From positions 682,001-746,000 of the forward strand of contig JAWKJB010000002.1 in assembly GCA_041393965.1 (NCBI GenBank): a DNA stretch of 64,000 bases. Reading direction: 5' to 3'. The position numbers and the translations under genes are program-made. Positions 24,203 to 32,752 of this stretch are shown in pieces (the stretch's first letter is position 1; each line of letters opens with the position of its first letter). The DNA is from Acidimicrobiia bacterium (GTDB lineage Bacteria > Actinomycetota > Acidimicrobiia > Spongiisociales > UBA5794). The notes beneath the pieces are model-generated. The model did not search any database. It was not told where the DNA came from and saw only the letters and a program-made list of their open reading frames with translations.

Positions 24203-26221
24203 TCACCGAGTGGCGTCGGTCAGTTCCCGCAGCTCGCGTTTGAGGTCGTTGATCTCGTCCCGGAGTCGTGCCGCGTACTCGAAGCGAAGTTCGGCGGCCG
24301 CATCGTGCATCTCCTCCTCGAGGCTCTGGATCAGACGACGGAGATCAGGGGTGGTGAGATCGAGCGGTTGGCGCCTGCGGAGCTCGCTTGCCCGACGATC
24401 GCCCGACGGTGCTTCACCTGACTGCACGAGCTCCAGGATGTCGGAGACCTTCTTGCGGATGGTCTGTGGGTCGATGCCGTGCTCCCGGTTGTACTCGATC
24501 TGGCGCATCCGTCGCCTGTTCGTCTCGTTGAGTGCTCGCTGCATCGAGTCGGTCACCTCGTCCGCGTACATGATGACGGCCCCGTCCACATTTCGTGCCG
24601 CCCGCCCGATCGTCTGGATGAGGCTCGTGCCCGACCGGAGGAAGCCCTCCTTGTCCGCGTCGAGGATTGCGACAAGGGCGACCTCGGGGAGGTCGAGTCC
24701 CTCACGCAGCAGGTTCACGCCGATCAGCGCGTCATATTCCCCGAGCCGGAGATCGCGTAGGATCTGGACCCGTTCGAGGGTGTCGATGTCGCTGTGGAGG
24801 TACCGCGCACGCACCCCGAGCTCGAGAAGGTAGTCGCTGAGGTCCTCGGCCATCTTCTTGGTGAGGGTTGTCACGAGCACACGCTGATCCTTCGCCGCCT
24901 TGTCCTTGACCTCGGCGACAAGGTCGTCGATCTGGCCTTTGGTCGGGCGGACGATCACCGCAGGATCGACGAGACCGGTCGGGCGAATGATCTGTTCGAC
25001 CACCTGTGCGGATTCCCTCAACTCCCACGGCCCGGGCGTCGCGGACAAGAGAACGGCCTGGTTCACCCGCTCATACCATTCCTCGAACATGAGCGGACGG
25101 TTGTCCAGAGCAGACGGAAGGCGGAAACCGTGTTCGATCAACACATCCTTGCGCGATCGATCACCGGCGTATTGGCCGTTGATTTGGGGCACGGACACAT
25201 GGCTCTCGTCGAGCACCATCAGGAAGTCCTCTGGGAAGTAGTCGAGGAGTGTGAACGGGGCCTGACCCGCCGAGCGGCCGTCGAGGTACCTGCTGTAGTT
25301 CTCGATACCGGAGCAGTAGCCGATCTCACGCATCATCTCCATGTCGTACCTGGTTCGCATCCCGAGCCGCTGGGCCTCGAGCAGCTTCCCCTCCCGCTCG
25401 AAACGGGCAAGCACCTCGGTGAGCTCCTCATCGATTCCCTCGATCGCTCGTTCGATGATCTCCGACGAGGTGACATAGTGGGTCGCCGGATAGACGAACA
25501 CCTCGGACAGCTCCTCGATGATCTCACCGGTGATGGGGTTCATCCGTGAGATCCGTTCGACCTCGTCACCCCAGTACTCGACCCGGATCACGGTTTCGTC
25601 GTAGGTCGGGAACACCTCGAGTGTGTCGCCCTTGACGCGGAATGTTCCCCGAGTGAGGTTGACCTCATTGCGATCGTATTGGATGTTCACGAGCCGCTTG
25701 ATCGACTCGTCGAGGGGGAACTCGACCCCCTTCACGAGCCGGAGCAGCTGCCCCTCGTAGTGCTCGGGCGAACCGAGGCCGTAGATCGCCGAAACCGAGG
25801 CGACGATGATGACATCTCGCCTCGTCAGAAGGGCGGCGGTTGCGGCATGACGCAGCCGGTCGATCTCGTCATTGATCGTTGACTCCTTCTCGATGTAGGT
25901 GTCGGTCTGTGCGATGTACGCCTCAGGCTGGTAGTAGTCGTAATAGGACACGAAGTACTCGACCCGGTTGTTCGGAAAGAACTGGCGAAACTCGTTCGCA
26001 AGCTGCGCGGCCAGTGCCTTGTTCGGTGCAAGGACGAGCGTCGGGCGCTGCACCTGTTCGATCGTCCACGCGATGGTTGCCGACTTACCGGATCCGGTGA
26101 TACCCATGAGGGTCTGGAAACGGTCCCCGCGTTCGATGCCCTCAACGAGACGGGCAATCGCCTCCGGCTGGTCGCCGCTCGGCTGGAACTCCGAGACGAC
26201 CTCGAATGGGATGAACTTCAT
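24203..26221 (-). CDS. uvrB: excinuclease ABC subunit UvrB
   Basis: A 672-residue helicase-like damage-verification protein. Walker A is GITGSGKS (40-47), the strand-separating beta-hairpin begins FVSYYDYYQPEAYI (90-103), VLDESH is motif II, TLTKKMAEDLSDYL and IGVNLLREGLDLPEV come from the second helicase domain, and QTIGRAARN is motif VI. A C-terminal UVR helix (about 627-667) contacts UvrC. It overlaps coaE by 4 bases, so coaE-uvrB form one transcript. Confidence 0.98.
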   Translation of the reverse strand: MKFIPFEVVSEFQPSGDQPEAIARLVEGIERGDRFQTLMGITGSGKSATIAWTIEQVQRPTLVLAPNKALAAQLANEFRQFFPNNRVEYFVSYYDYYQPEAYIAQTDTYIEKESTINDEIDRLRHAATAALLTRRDVIIVASVSAIYGLGSPEHYEGQLLRLVKGVEFPLDESIKRLVNIQYDRNEVNLTRGTFRVKGDTLEVFPTYDETVIRVEYWGDEVERISRMNPITGEIIEELSEVFVYPATHYVTSSEIIERAIEGIDEELTEVLARFEREGKLLEAQRLGMRTRYDMEMMREIGYCSGIENYSRYLDGRSAGQAPFTLLDYFPEDFLMVLDESHVSVPQINGQYAGDRSRKDVLIEHGFRLPSALDNRPLMFEEWYERVNQAVLLSATPGPWELRESAQVVEQIIRPTGLVDPAVIVRPTKGQIDDLVAEVKDKAAKDQRVLVTTLTKKMAEDLSDYLLELGVRARYLHSDIDTLERVQILRDLRLGEYDALIGVNLLREGLDLPEVALVAILDADKEGFLRSGTSLIQTIGRAARNVDGAVIMYADEVTDSMQRALNETNRRRMRQIEYNREHGIDPQTIRKKVSDILELVQSGEAPSGDRRASELRRRQPLDLTTPDLRRLIQSLEEEMHDAAAELRFEYAARLRDEINDLKRELRELTDATR

Positions 26222-26814
26222 CCAGCGTCCCCGGCGGTGATGAGTTCTTCGACGGCCGCGAGGGTCGCGTCGAGCGATCCTCCGTTATCGATGATGACAT
26301 CCGCCCACTCGGCCCACGCCTCATCCGGCTCCTGATGTTCCATGCGCGCACGCACATCGTCCGGATCGGCCCCACGCTCGGTTGCCCGCTCGATCCGAAT
26401 GTCGCGGGGCGCAACAACGGCGATTCGGCGCCATGGGGTGTCCGACAACAGCCGCAGCAGCGGCACCTCGATCACAATCCCGGGGGCGACCCCATCGGCG
26501 ATGACCTGCTCGACGGTCTCTTCGATCATCGCCGTGATCTCCGGGTGGGTGATTGCCTCGAGTTCCGCGAGCGCGTCGGGATCGTGGAAGACGATCTCGG
26601 CGAGACGGGGCCGCGAGACCTCGCCGTCAACAACCGACTCGGGCCAACGGGCGATCACGCGCCGCCCCGAGGGCATCGTCGACGCAAGCATACGATGGCC
26701 GTACTCGTCGGCATCGACCACAACAAAACCAGCTGCGGCGAAGGCTCCGATCACGGTCGACTTGCCAGCACCGATACCCCCACCGAGGACATACACGGCA
26801 GGTTGACGCTCCAT
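26218..26814 (-). CDS. coaE: dephospho-CoA kinase
   Basis: A 198-residue P-loop kinase that phosphorylates dephospho-CoA in the last step of coenzyme A synthesis. P-loop GGGIGAGKST begins at about residue 11; FVVVDADEYGH, THPEI and VIEVPLLRLL are family segments. I start it at MERQPAVYV; an upstream ATG at 26829 is also open. It is divergent from the histidine-kinase gene with about 38 bases between them, and is normally next to rpsA in actinobacteria. Confidence 0.92.
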   Translation of the reverse strand: MERQPAVYVLGGGIGAGKSTVIGAFAAAGFVVVDADEYGHRMLASTMPSGRRVIARWPESVVDGEVSRPRLAEIVFHDPDALAELEAITHPEITAMIEETVEQVIADGVAPGIVIEVPLLRLLSDTPWRRIAVVAPRDIRIERATERGADPDDVRARMEHQEPDEAWAEWADVIIDNGGSLDATLAAVEELITAGDAG

Positions 26815-26852
26815 TCCATCCCGTCCCATGGGTTGGACTGTACCCTGCCGGT

Positions 26853-28358
26853 GTGACAGGAATACAGAGTTGGGCGACGAGGTTGCGCCTTGCGTCGGGC
26901 GTCCTGCACCTGTTGGCGCTCACGGTCGCGGTCGCAGCGTCCGCCATCCCCGACGGATTCACAACGAGCTCAGCGCTTGCGGCGGTGATCGCCGCGCTCG
27001 GCGTCGGCGCTGCGTTGTTCGCCCGCACCCCGTTTCCGGAGCGACCGGTGCGCGAGGTCGTGCTGCTCGGCGCCTCGCTCACCGCCTACTGCGTTGCGGT
27101 CTCACTCACCAACGGGATCGACAGCAGCTACACCCTGCTCCCGGTGGCTTCGATCTTCCTCGCTTCCGTCGGCGGAGGCATCCGGGCGGGAGCCGTCACA
27201 GCCATCATCGCCACCGGCGGCGTTTTGATCGCGGCCGCTGTTGCCGATTCCCTCACCGCTGGCCCCCAGGTGATCCGGCTTCCCGCGTTTTATGCGATCA
27301 CGGCCATCGCGTTCAGCGAGGCACAGCGCGCAATCATGGCCCAATCGGTGGTCACGAGCGAAGCACTGATCGCCGCGCATGCAGCCGGCTCGCGCATGGC
27401 AAGTCTCAAAACTGCCCACGCACTTCTCGAGGACCTGCTCGCCGTCGCCACTTCGCCGAATGTGAGCGCGGTCGCCACCGCGCACGACGCCATCAGGGAT
27501 GTTGCGGTGATCTACCCAACGGACGCAGCCCGTATCGTCGACCCTTCGGGGACCGTTCTCGCGCGCCGGGGCACCGACGACGGCGGCCCTCCGACGCACA
27601 TCGTCGAGATTCCTGCCCACCGAGCCGAGGCAGGAAACATCGAATTGTGGGGTGGCAACGGTGAACTGACCGATCCTCAACGAACGATGATCCGATCGGC
27701 AATCGAGCCGGTCGGTCTCGCGATCGAGAACGGTGCCATGCTTCAGGAGCTCGCAGGTATCGCGGTTCAGCGCGAACGGGTGCGGCTCGCCCGGGAACTC
27801 CATGACGACATTGCGCCGAGTGTGGCTTCGGTCGGTCTCACCCTCGACATGCTCCTTCTTGCAAACCAACTCGATACCGAACACACACGCAACATCGAGG
27901 CAACACGGGCGAATGTATCGATGCTCGTCGAACGCATCCGGCACCAGGTGCAGGACCTCCGCGCCGACCGGTCCCGAAGCCTCACCGATTTCGCTCACAG
28001 CCTCGTCGCCGAAGTGGACACGGAGGGACCGACCGTGGTCGTCGACCTCGACGAACGCACGCCACCTCGTCCGGCGATCGCCGCGGAGATACGAGCGATT
28101 CTCAAGGAAGCGTTCAGGAACGCCCAACGCCACGCCGATGCTTCCGTGGTGGAGATCAGGGGACGCATCGATGAGACCGGAGGAAAAGTGACGGTCGAGG
28201 ACAACGGAGAAGGATTCGACACGGGTATCGAGCCCGCCAGTCGCTTCGGCCTCGTCGGCATGCGCGAGCGTGCCGCGCTCATCAACGGAGATGTCACGGT
28301 GGACTCCCGGCGTGGCGGAGGTACGCTCGTCACCATCTCGTGGAGGGATCGACCGTGA
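26853..28358 (+). CDS. membrane sensor histidine kinase, NarL-type (HisKA_3)
   Basis: A 501-residue sensor kinase. The N-terminal 155 residues hold about five or six membrane helices with short loops, then a helical linker and a GAF-like middle region (about 175-300). The phosphoacceptor is in RLARELHDDIAPSVASVGLTL. The ATPase domain has the N-box EAFRNAQRHADAS, VEDNGEGFD and GLVGMRERAALINGDV. The start is GTG 26853, with TACCCT 7-12 bases upstream, which fits a leaderless actinobacterial promoter. It overlaps the response regulator as GTGA. Proximity to the pilin gene suggests control of pilus genes (inference). Confidence 0.9.
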   Translation: MTGIQSWATRLRLASGVLHLLALTVAVAASAIPDGFTTSSALAAVIAALGVGAALFARTPFPERPVREVVLLGASLTAYCVAVSLTNGIDSSYTLLPVASIFLASVGGGIRAGAVTAIIATGGVLIAAAVADSLTAGPQVIRLPAFYAITAIAFSEAQRAIMAQSVVTSEALIAAHAAGSRMASLKTAHALLEDLLAVATSPNVSAVATAHDAIRDVAVIYPTDAARIVDPSGTVLARRGTDDGGPPTHIVEIPAHRAEAGNIELWGGNGELTDPQRTMIRSAIEPVGLAIENGAMLQELAGIAVQRERVRLARELHDDIAPSVASVGLTLDMLLLANQLDTEHTRNIEATRANVSMLVERIRHQVQDLRADRSRSLTDFAHSLVAEVDTEGPTVVVDLDERTPPRPAIAAEIRAILKEAFRNAQRHADASVVEIRGRIDETGGKVTVEDNGEGFDTGIEPASRFGLVGMRERAALINGDVTVDSRRGGGTLVTISWRDRP

Positions 28359-28993
28359 ACATCAGGGTTGTCATAGCAGACGATCACCAAATCCTGCTCG
28401 ACGGTCTCTCCCAGGCCCTCGATTCGATCCCCGATATCCAGGTTGTCGGCGCGGTCTCCGACGGTGCCGACATCGCGACCGCGATCGAGCGATACGATCC
28501 CGATGTGCTGCTCGTCGATGTCGAGATGCCCTCACGGTCAGGCATCTCCGCAATCAGCACCCTGCGGAAGGTTCCGCCGACCCTCGTCGTCACCATGCAC
28601 ACTGCCGACGAATACGGGGCGGCGGCACGAGAGGCCGGAGCCGTCGGCTTCTTCTCCAAATCGACGCCCCTCCCCGACCTTGCCGCAGCGATCCGAGCAG
28701 CCGCTTCCGGGCACAACTTCTTCGACGACGAGGCGATCGACGAAACCCTCGACCTGCACCGCGCTCCCCGGCTCTCGGAGGCCGCCGACTCCATCACCGA
28801 GCGCGAACGCGAAGTTCTGCGGTGTCTCGTGCGTGGGATCAGCAGGACGGAGGACCTCGCAGAGGAGCTGTTCATCTCGCAGAAGACCGTCAAGAACCAC
28901 CTTGCCTCCATCTACGAGAAGCTCGGCGTCAACGATCGCGCCCAGGCGGTCGTCGAGTCCCTCAAACTCGGGCTCGACAAGGACTGGGAGTAA
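28355..28993 (+). CDS. NarL/LuxR-type response regulator
   Basis: A 212-residue response regulator. The receiver domain has D9, D10, phosphoacceptor D55 (LLVDVEMP) and K102 (FFSKS). The C-terminal LuxR-type helix-turn-helix is SITEREREVLRCLV with ISQKTVKNHLASIYEKLGV. The GTG start overlaps the kinase stop. The next gene on the same strand is the Flp pilin, and a 24-bp dyad lies between them. A second related dyad lies before the TadE/TadG operon, making this protein the best candidate regulator of the pilus genes. Confidence 0.92.
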   Translation: MNIRVVIADDHQILLDGLSQALDSIPDIQVVGAVSDGADIATAIERYDPDVLLVDVEMPSRSGISAISTLRKVPPTLVVTMHTADEYGAAAREAGAVGFFSKSTPLPDLAAAIRAAASGHNFFDDEAIDETLDLHRAPRLSEAADSITEREREVLRCLVRGISRTEDLAEELFISQKTVKNHLASIYEKLGVNDRAQAVVESLKLGLDKDWE

Positions 28994-29077
28994 GGCAGCC
29001 CGAGAATCCACACGGCAACGATGTGGGCAACCCGATGGCGCGGGCAACGCAATCTGAACCCGACCAGAACCCGACAA

Positions 29078-29126
29078 TGTATGGGTCAGTCGACCCATAC
29101 ACAATCCCGGTATGGTGCCGTAGATT
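29078..29126 (+). promoter_or_regulatory. pilin promoter with a dyad operator next to the -35
   Basis: A perfect 10-bp inverted repeat, TGTATGGGTC, 4 bases, GACCCATACA (29078-29101), ends where the -35 region should lie for a -10 of TAGATT (29121-29126). Binding there would suit an activator touching RNA polymerase. The core ATGGGTC-N4-GACCC recurs at 45509-45524 before tadE. The dyad is about 60 bases from the pilin start codon. Confidence 0.65.
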
Positions 29127-29160
29127 CAGGAACGGATCGCCTTGTAACAGGAGGAAAGAC

Positions 29161-29337
29161 ATGCTTCGTCTGTGGGAAGCCTTCCAGGCACGCATCACAA
29201 ACGATGAAGACGGCGCCAGCATGGTGGAATACGCCCTGCTCGTCGCTCTGATCGCAATCGTTGCCATCGTTGCCGTCACGCTTGTCGGTACATCGGTGAG
29301 CACCGAATTCCAGTCGATCGCCAACACGCTCGGCTAG
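29161..29337 (+). CDS. flp: Flp-family type IVb pilin
   Basis: A 58-residue prepilin. After a short charged leader comes NDEDG/ASMVEYALLVALIAIVAIV. Prepilin peptidase should cut after G18, leaving E at +5 and Y at +6, the Flp signature, followed by the hydrophobic assembly helix. AGGAGG lies six bases before the ATG. It is the major subunit assembled by the Tad machine encoded on the other strand just downstream. No prepilin peptidase gene is in the window, so it must lie elsewhere. Confidence 0.95.
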   Translation: MLRLWEAFQARITNDEDGASMVEYALLVALIAIVAIVAVTLVGTSVSTEFQSIANTLG

Positions 29338-29352
29338 ATCGAGTCAATCAAC

Positions 29353-29387
29353 CGTACGAGGGGTCCGGTCTCCGGGCCCCTCGTACG
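29353..29387. terminator. hairpin between the pilin gene and the convergent membrane-protein gene
   Basis: A 16-bp stem (CGTACGAGGGGTCCGG paired with CCGGGCCCCTCGTACG, one G-T pair) with loop TCT, 15 bases after the pilin stop and 17 bases before the stop of the opposite-strand gene. It can serve both directions. There is no long T-run. A stable 3' hairpin is common after abundant pilin mRNAs. Confidence 0.75.
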
Positions 29388-29404
29388 CGTTCAGTGTCGA
29401 TGGC

Positions 29405-30778
29405 TCAAGGGCGTAGGACAACGAACTCGGCGTCTGTGTGCACGACCTGCCAGCCATCGGCAACCAGCCGATCCGTCAGCGGCCAGTCCGGTTTGGCGAG
29501 CGCGGCGTCGAACCCATACTCGGCAAAGACCGCTTCGTAGTCGCCCTCTCGTGCCTTCCGGTAGTCGATGAAGCGCTGGGCGCCGTGGAGTTCGGCACGA
29601 TCGTCGATCCACACGAGGCGATCCGGCCATTCGGCGAAGATGAGGAATCCGCCGACTCCGTCGTCGTAGAACGCGTTCGCACCGGCGATCGCGTCACGGG
29701 CGGCCCTCCCGGGAAAGCGTTCGGGATCCAGCTCACCCGTCGTCGCCGAGAGCATCGGCACGACGGCGACGATACCGAGCACGACCATGACCGCACCGAC
29801 GATCGCTGGACTCGTGCGTGAGCGTGGAACCGTCACGGTGGGGATTGCGCGAGCCGCCCACGGCAGGAGGACGATCGCTGCGGGGACCACCGTCCGTCGT
29901 GAGGTCATTCCAAGGAACATGAACGGAAGCACGACGATCAGATCACGCAATGTGAGCTTCCCTCGCACGGCGGCGATGATCACGCCCGCGATCACGAGCA
30001 GGTACGGCATTTGGGCGACCCCACCGAAATCCGGGACCTTCCACTCCTGCATCTGCGCGAGCGCCTCCCTCGCGCCGAAGAAGTCGACGACGACGCTCCA
30101 GGTGCCGAGGCCATGGGCGGTTGCAAGCGTGGCAGCAAGCGCGACCAGGCCGACCCTGAAGATCCGATGATCCGATGTTCTCAGCCACTCGAGGACGATG
30201 AGCAGCCCACCGATGATCCAGGACCCGTGAACGCCCGCCCAGACCCACAGGATCGGCACCGTCACCCACAACACCCGGTCACGGTGCTGGAGGACCACCA
30301 CAAGGGCGGCGAGAAGGAGAAATGAGAAGATGACGGGGCGAGGCTGGAGGAAGGGCCCGATGAGCCACACGGCGACGATCATCGCGAAGCCGACGACGAC
30401 GGGCGAAGGGTTCGGCCGGTACATCGAGATCCCGACAAGGGCGATGATCACCACCGAGACAACGAGCACCATCCAGCTCGCCCACAGGTACGAAGGTGTC
30501 ACCGATTCGAGCCAACCGTAGAGGAGTTCCGCAACCCACGACTGGGTACGCCACGGGCTTCCGAGTTCCGTGAACGAAAAGACATCGTGGGACAGGACGG
30601 CGCCCATCTCGTGTTGCACCGTTCCTGCCCTGATGTGCCACAGGAACGAGTTGTCGATGATCAGGCCCGAGGCAAAGAGACCGACCATAAAGAGTGGAAC
30701 AAGGGGCAAGGCGTGCACGAGCCGCAGCCCCGACGGAACGCCCGGATCGTGCGCCTGACCCTGTGGCGATGAGCCCAT
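29405..30778 (-). CDS. multipass membrane protein of unknown function at the end of the tad operon
   Basis: A 457-residue protein with about ten hydrophobic helices and a C-terminal soluble domain of about 110 residues (ARDAIAGANAFYDDGVGGFLIFAEWPDRLVWID onward). The N-terminal part FASGLIIDNSFLWHIRAGTV and the loop HDVFSFTELGSPWRTQSWVAELLYG resemble GT-C-type membrane glycosyltransferases, with an acidic residue near the first helix. The family is not recognised with confidence. It starts 7 bases after tadC ends, so it is co-transcribed with the pilus assembly genes and may modify a surface component. Confidence 0.7.
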   Translation of the reverse strand: MGSSPQGQAHDPGVPSGLRLVHALPLVPLFMVGLFASGLIIDNSFLWHIRAGTVQHEMGAVLSHDVFSFTELGSPWRTQSWVAELLYGWLESVTPSYLWASWMVLVVSVVIIALVGISMYRPNPSPVVVGFAMIVAVWLIGPFLQPRPVIFSFLLLAALVVVLQHRDRVLWVTVPILWVWAGVHGSWIIGGLLIVLEWLRTSDHRIFRVGLVALAATLATAHGLGTWSVVVDFFGAREALAQMQEWKVPDFGGVAQMPYLLVIAGVIIAAVRGKLTLRDLIVVLPFMFLGMTSRRTVVPAAIVLLPWAARAIPTVTVPRSRTSPAIVGAVMVVLGIVAVVPMLSATTGELDPERFPGRAARDAIAGANAFYDDGVGGFLIFAEWPDRLVWIDDRAELHGAQRFIDYRKAREGDYEAVFAEYGFDAALAKPDWPLTDRLVADGWQVVHTDAEFVVLRP

Positions 30779-30785
30779 GTGCCCG

Positions 30786-31691
30786 CTACAGAAGGTTCTC
30801 AGAGATGTTGATGGCAGCAGGGCCGAGAATGATGATGAAGATCGAGGGGAAGATGCACAACAGCATCGGGAAGATCATCTTCACCGGAGCCGCGAAGGCT
30901 CGCTCCTGGATCCGTTGTCGCCGACGGACCCGCATTTCCTCGGCCTGCACCCGCAACATGCGAGCGATCGACACACCGAACTGGTCGGCCTGGATCAACG
31001 CGAGGATGAACGAGTTGAGGTCGTCGACATCGGTACGCTCAGCCAGGTTGCGAAGGGCGTCGTGGCGTGAAACGCCGACCCTCGTCTCAGAGAGCGTGCG
31101 CCGAAACTCCTCTGCGAGCTCCCCCGGAACGGTTTCGACGACCCGCCCCATCGCAGCCTCGAATCCGAGGCCCGCTTCCACCGATATCACGAGCAGGTCG
31201 ATGATATCGGGGAGTTGACGCTCCATCTGTTTGCGCCGGTCGTCGATGGCACGGCTGAGCGACGCCTCGGGACCGAAGAACCCGACGACGAGGATCAGCG
31301 CACCGACCGCAACGCGTAGCATCGTTCCGTCCACGAGCGGAACGACGAAAAAGGCAGCCACGATGCTCGCGATGAATGCAAGGATGCGGATGGCGGCCCA
31401 GGTGTTCCCATCCATGCGCTCTGCCCAGCCAGCCCACACGATCTTCTTCTGTGCCCGCTGGACCCAACCCGTCGGGGTGAACCGAAGCACGAAACGACCG
31501 AGGCCCTGCATCACCGGTGCAATGGCGCGTTGCGAGAAGTCCACCTCGAGCTGATCCTGGCGGGTGTTGAGCGATGCAAGACGGTTGCCGGGACGGCTGC
31601 GTTGGGACCGTACGACGCCGTTGCCGACATAGATGGCAAGGGCACCCACGGTCACCCCGATCGAGAGAACCACGAAGAGGAGGCTGTCCAT
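30786..31691 (-). CDS. tadC: Tad pilus inner-membrane protein TadC
   Basis: A 301-residue T2SSF-domain membrane protein, one of the two platform proteins of the Tad pilus. The conserved block is RQLPDIIDLLVISVEAGLGF with AMGRVVETVPGELAEEF and a helical LNSFILALIQADQFGVSI. Hydrophobic segments lie at the N-terminus, at about residues 110-145, and at the C-terminus (MIFPMLLCIFPSIFIIILG). I start it at MDSLLFVVLSIG, whose ATG shares one base with the tadB stop. Confidence 0.92.
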   Translation of the reverse strand: MDSLLFVVLSIGVTVGALAIYVGNGVVRSQRSRPGNRLASLNTRQDQLEVDFSQRAIAPVMQGLGRFVLRFTPTGWVQRAQKKIVWAGWAERMDGNTWAAIRILAFIASIVAAFFVVPLVDGTMLRVAVGALILVVGFFGPEASLSRAIDDRRKQMERQLPDIIDLLVISVEAGLGFEAAMGRVVETVPGELAEEFRRTLSETRVGVSRHDALRNLAERTDVDDLNSFILALIQADQFGVSIARMLRVQAEEMRVRRRQRIQERAFAAPVKMIFPMLLCIFPSIFIIILGPAAINISENLL

Positions 31692-32752
31692 CAGATGTCC
31701 ACCTTCACGATCTTCTGCATCCACCAGATCCCGATCAGAATGAACACACCGCCCACGATCATCACGACGATGCCGATGGTGTTCTCGAGGAGCGGCGCGA
31801 GGTATCCGGGATTGACGAGCGAGATGAATGCGAAGAGGCCGATCGGCATGATCGCGAGCACAATGGCAGAGATACGGCCCTCAGCGGTCAGCGCCTTCAT
31901 CTCCCGGCGAAGGCGGTTCCGCTGCACCATGGTCTCGGCGGTGGTCTGGAGCACCTCGGCAAGGTTCCCACCAACCTCGCGCTGGATGTTGATGGCCAGT
32001 ACGGTCCAGTCGAAGTCCTGTGACATCATCCGCGTCGCGATATCGCCAAGTGCGTCGTCGATGCTCTTCCCGAGACGGATTTCGGCCATCGCTCGCCCGA
32101 ACTCTCGGCGGGTCGGTTCCGCCGCCTCCTCGCCAACGGCCTCGACGGCCTGAAGCAGCGAGTAGCCGGCACGAAGGGAGGTCGAGATGAGGTTGAGCGT
32201 GTCAGGGAGCTGATCCTCGAACCGCTTGCGGTGTCTGGCAGCAACCTGATTGACAAAGGTGAGGGCGAGGAGCACGACGACGGCGGCCGCCACGATGCCC
32301 CAGAGCACCGAGCGCGTGACCGCGGTGATCACGATACCCGTCATCGCCGCGATCCCGATCGCGCCAATGATCGCCTCACCGGCCTTGATGGGAAGATCGG
32401 CGGTTTCAAGAGCAGCTTCGATCATGCTCGTTGCGCCACGGCGAGCGGCAGCCGATTCCGCCGTGCGGGCCGCTCGTCGAAGGAACCGGAACCGCGAAAA
32501 GATCCCGGACGACCCATCGGACATCGCCCCGTAGGTCGACAAGCGCTTGTTGATCGACGCCTCGGTTCGGCTCCTCGCGGAGCCGAACAGGATGATGATC
32601 AGGAGAAACACCGCGATCGCGCCCGCGATCGCCGCGAGGATGACGAGGGCCGACCCTGCTCCCGATGCAGCCGTTTCTGATTCCTGCGCGAGTGCCGGTG
32701 ACGCACCGACACCCACAAGGCCGACACCCACAAGGAACGAGAGTCGTCTCAT
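31691..32752 (-). CDS. tadB: Tad pilus inner-membrane protein TadB
   Basis: A 353-residue T2SSF-domain protein. The platform domain is DQLPDTLNLISTSLRAGYSL with AVGEEAAEPTRREFGRAMAE and RMMSQDFDWTVLAINIQREVGGNL. The N-terminus looks like a cleavable Sec signal (LVGVGLVGVGASPALA then QESETA) ahead of the first membrane anchor, which is extra relative to Proteobacterial TadB. It forms the membrane platform with TadC and is driven by the TadA ATPase. It overlaps tadA by 4 bases. Confidence 0.92.
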   Translation of the reverse strand: MRRLSFLVGVGLVGVGASPALAQESETAASGAGSALVILAAIAGAIAVFLLIIILFGSARSRTEASINKRLSTYGAMSDGSSGIFSRFRFLRRAARTAESAAARRGATSMIEAALETADLPIKAGEAIIGAIGIAAMTGIVITAVTRSVLWGIVAAAVVVLLALTFVNQVAARHRKRFEDQLPDTLNLISTSLRAGYSLLQAVEAVGEEAAEPTRREFGRAMAEIRLGKSIDDALGDIATRMMSQDFDWTVLAINIQREVGGNLAEVLQTTAETMVQRNRLRREMKALTAEGRISAIVLAIMPIGLFAFISLVNPGYLAPLLENTIGIVVMIVGGVFILIGIWWMQKIVKVDI

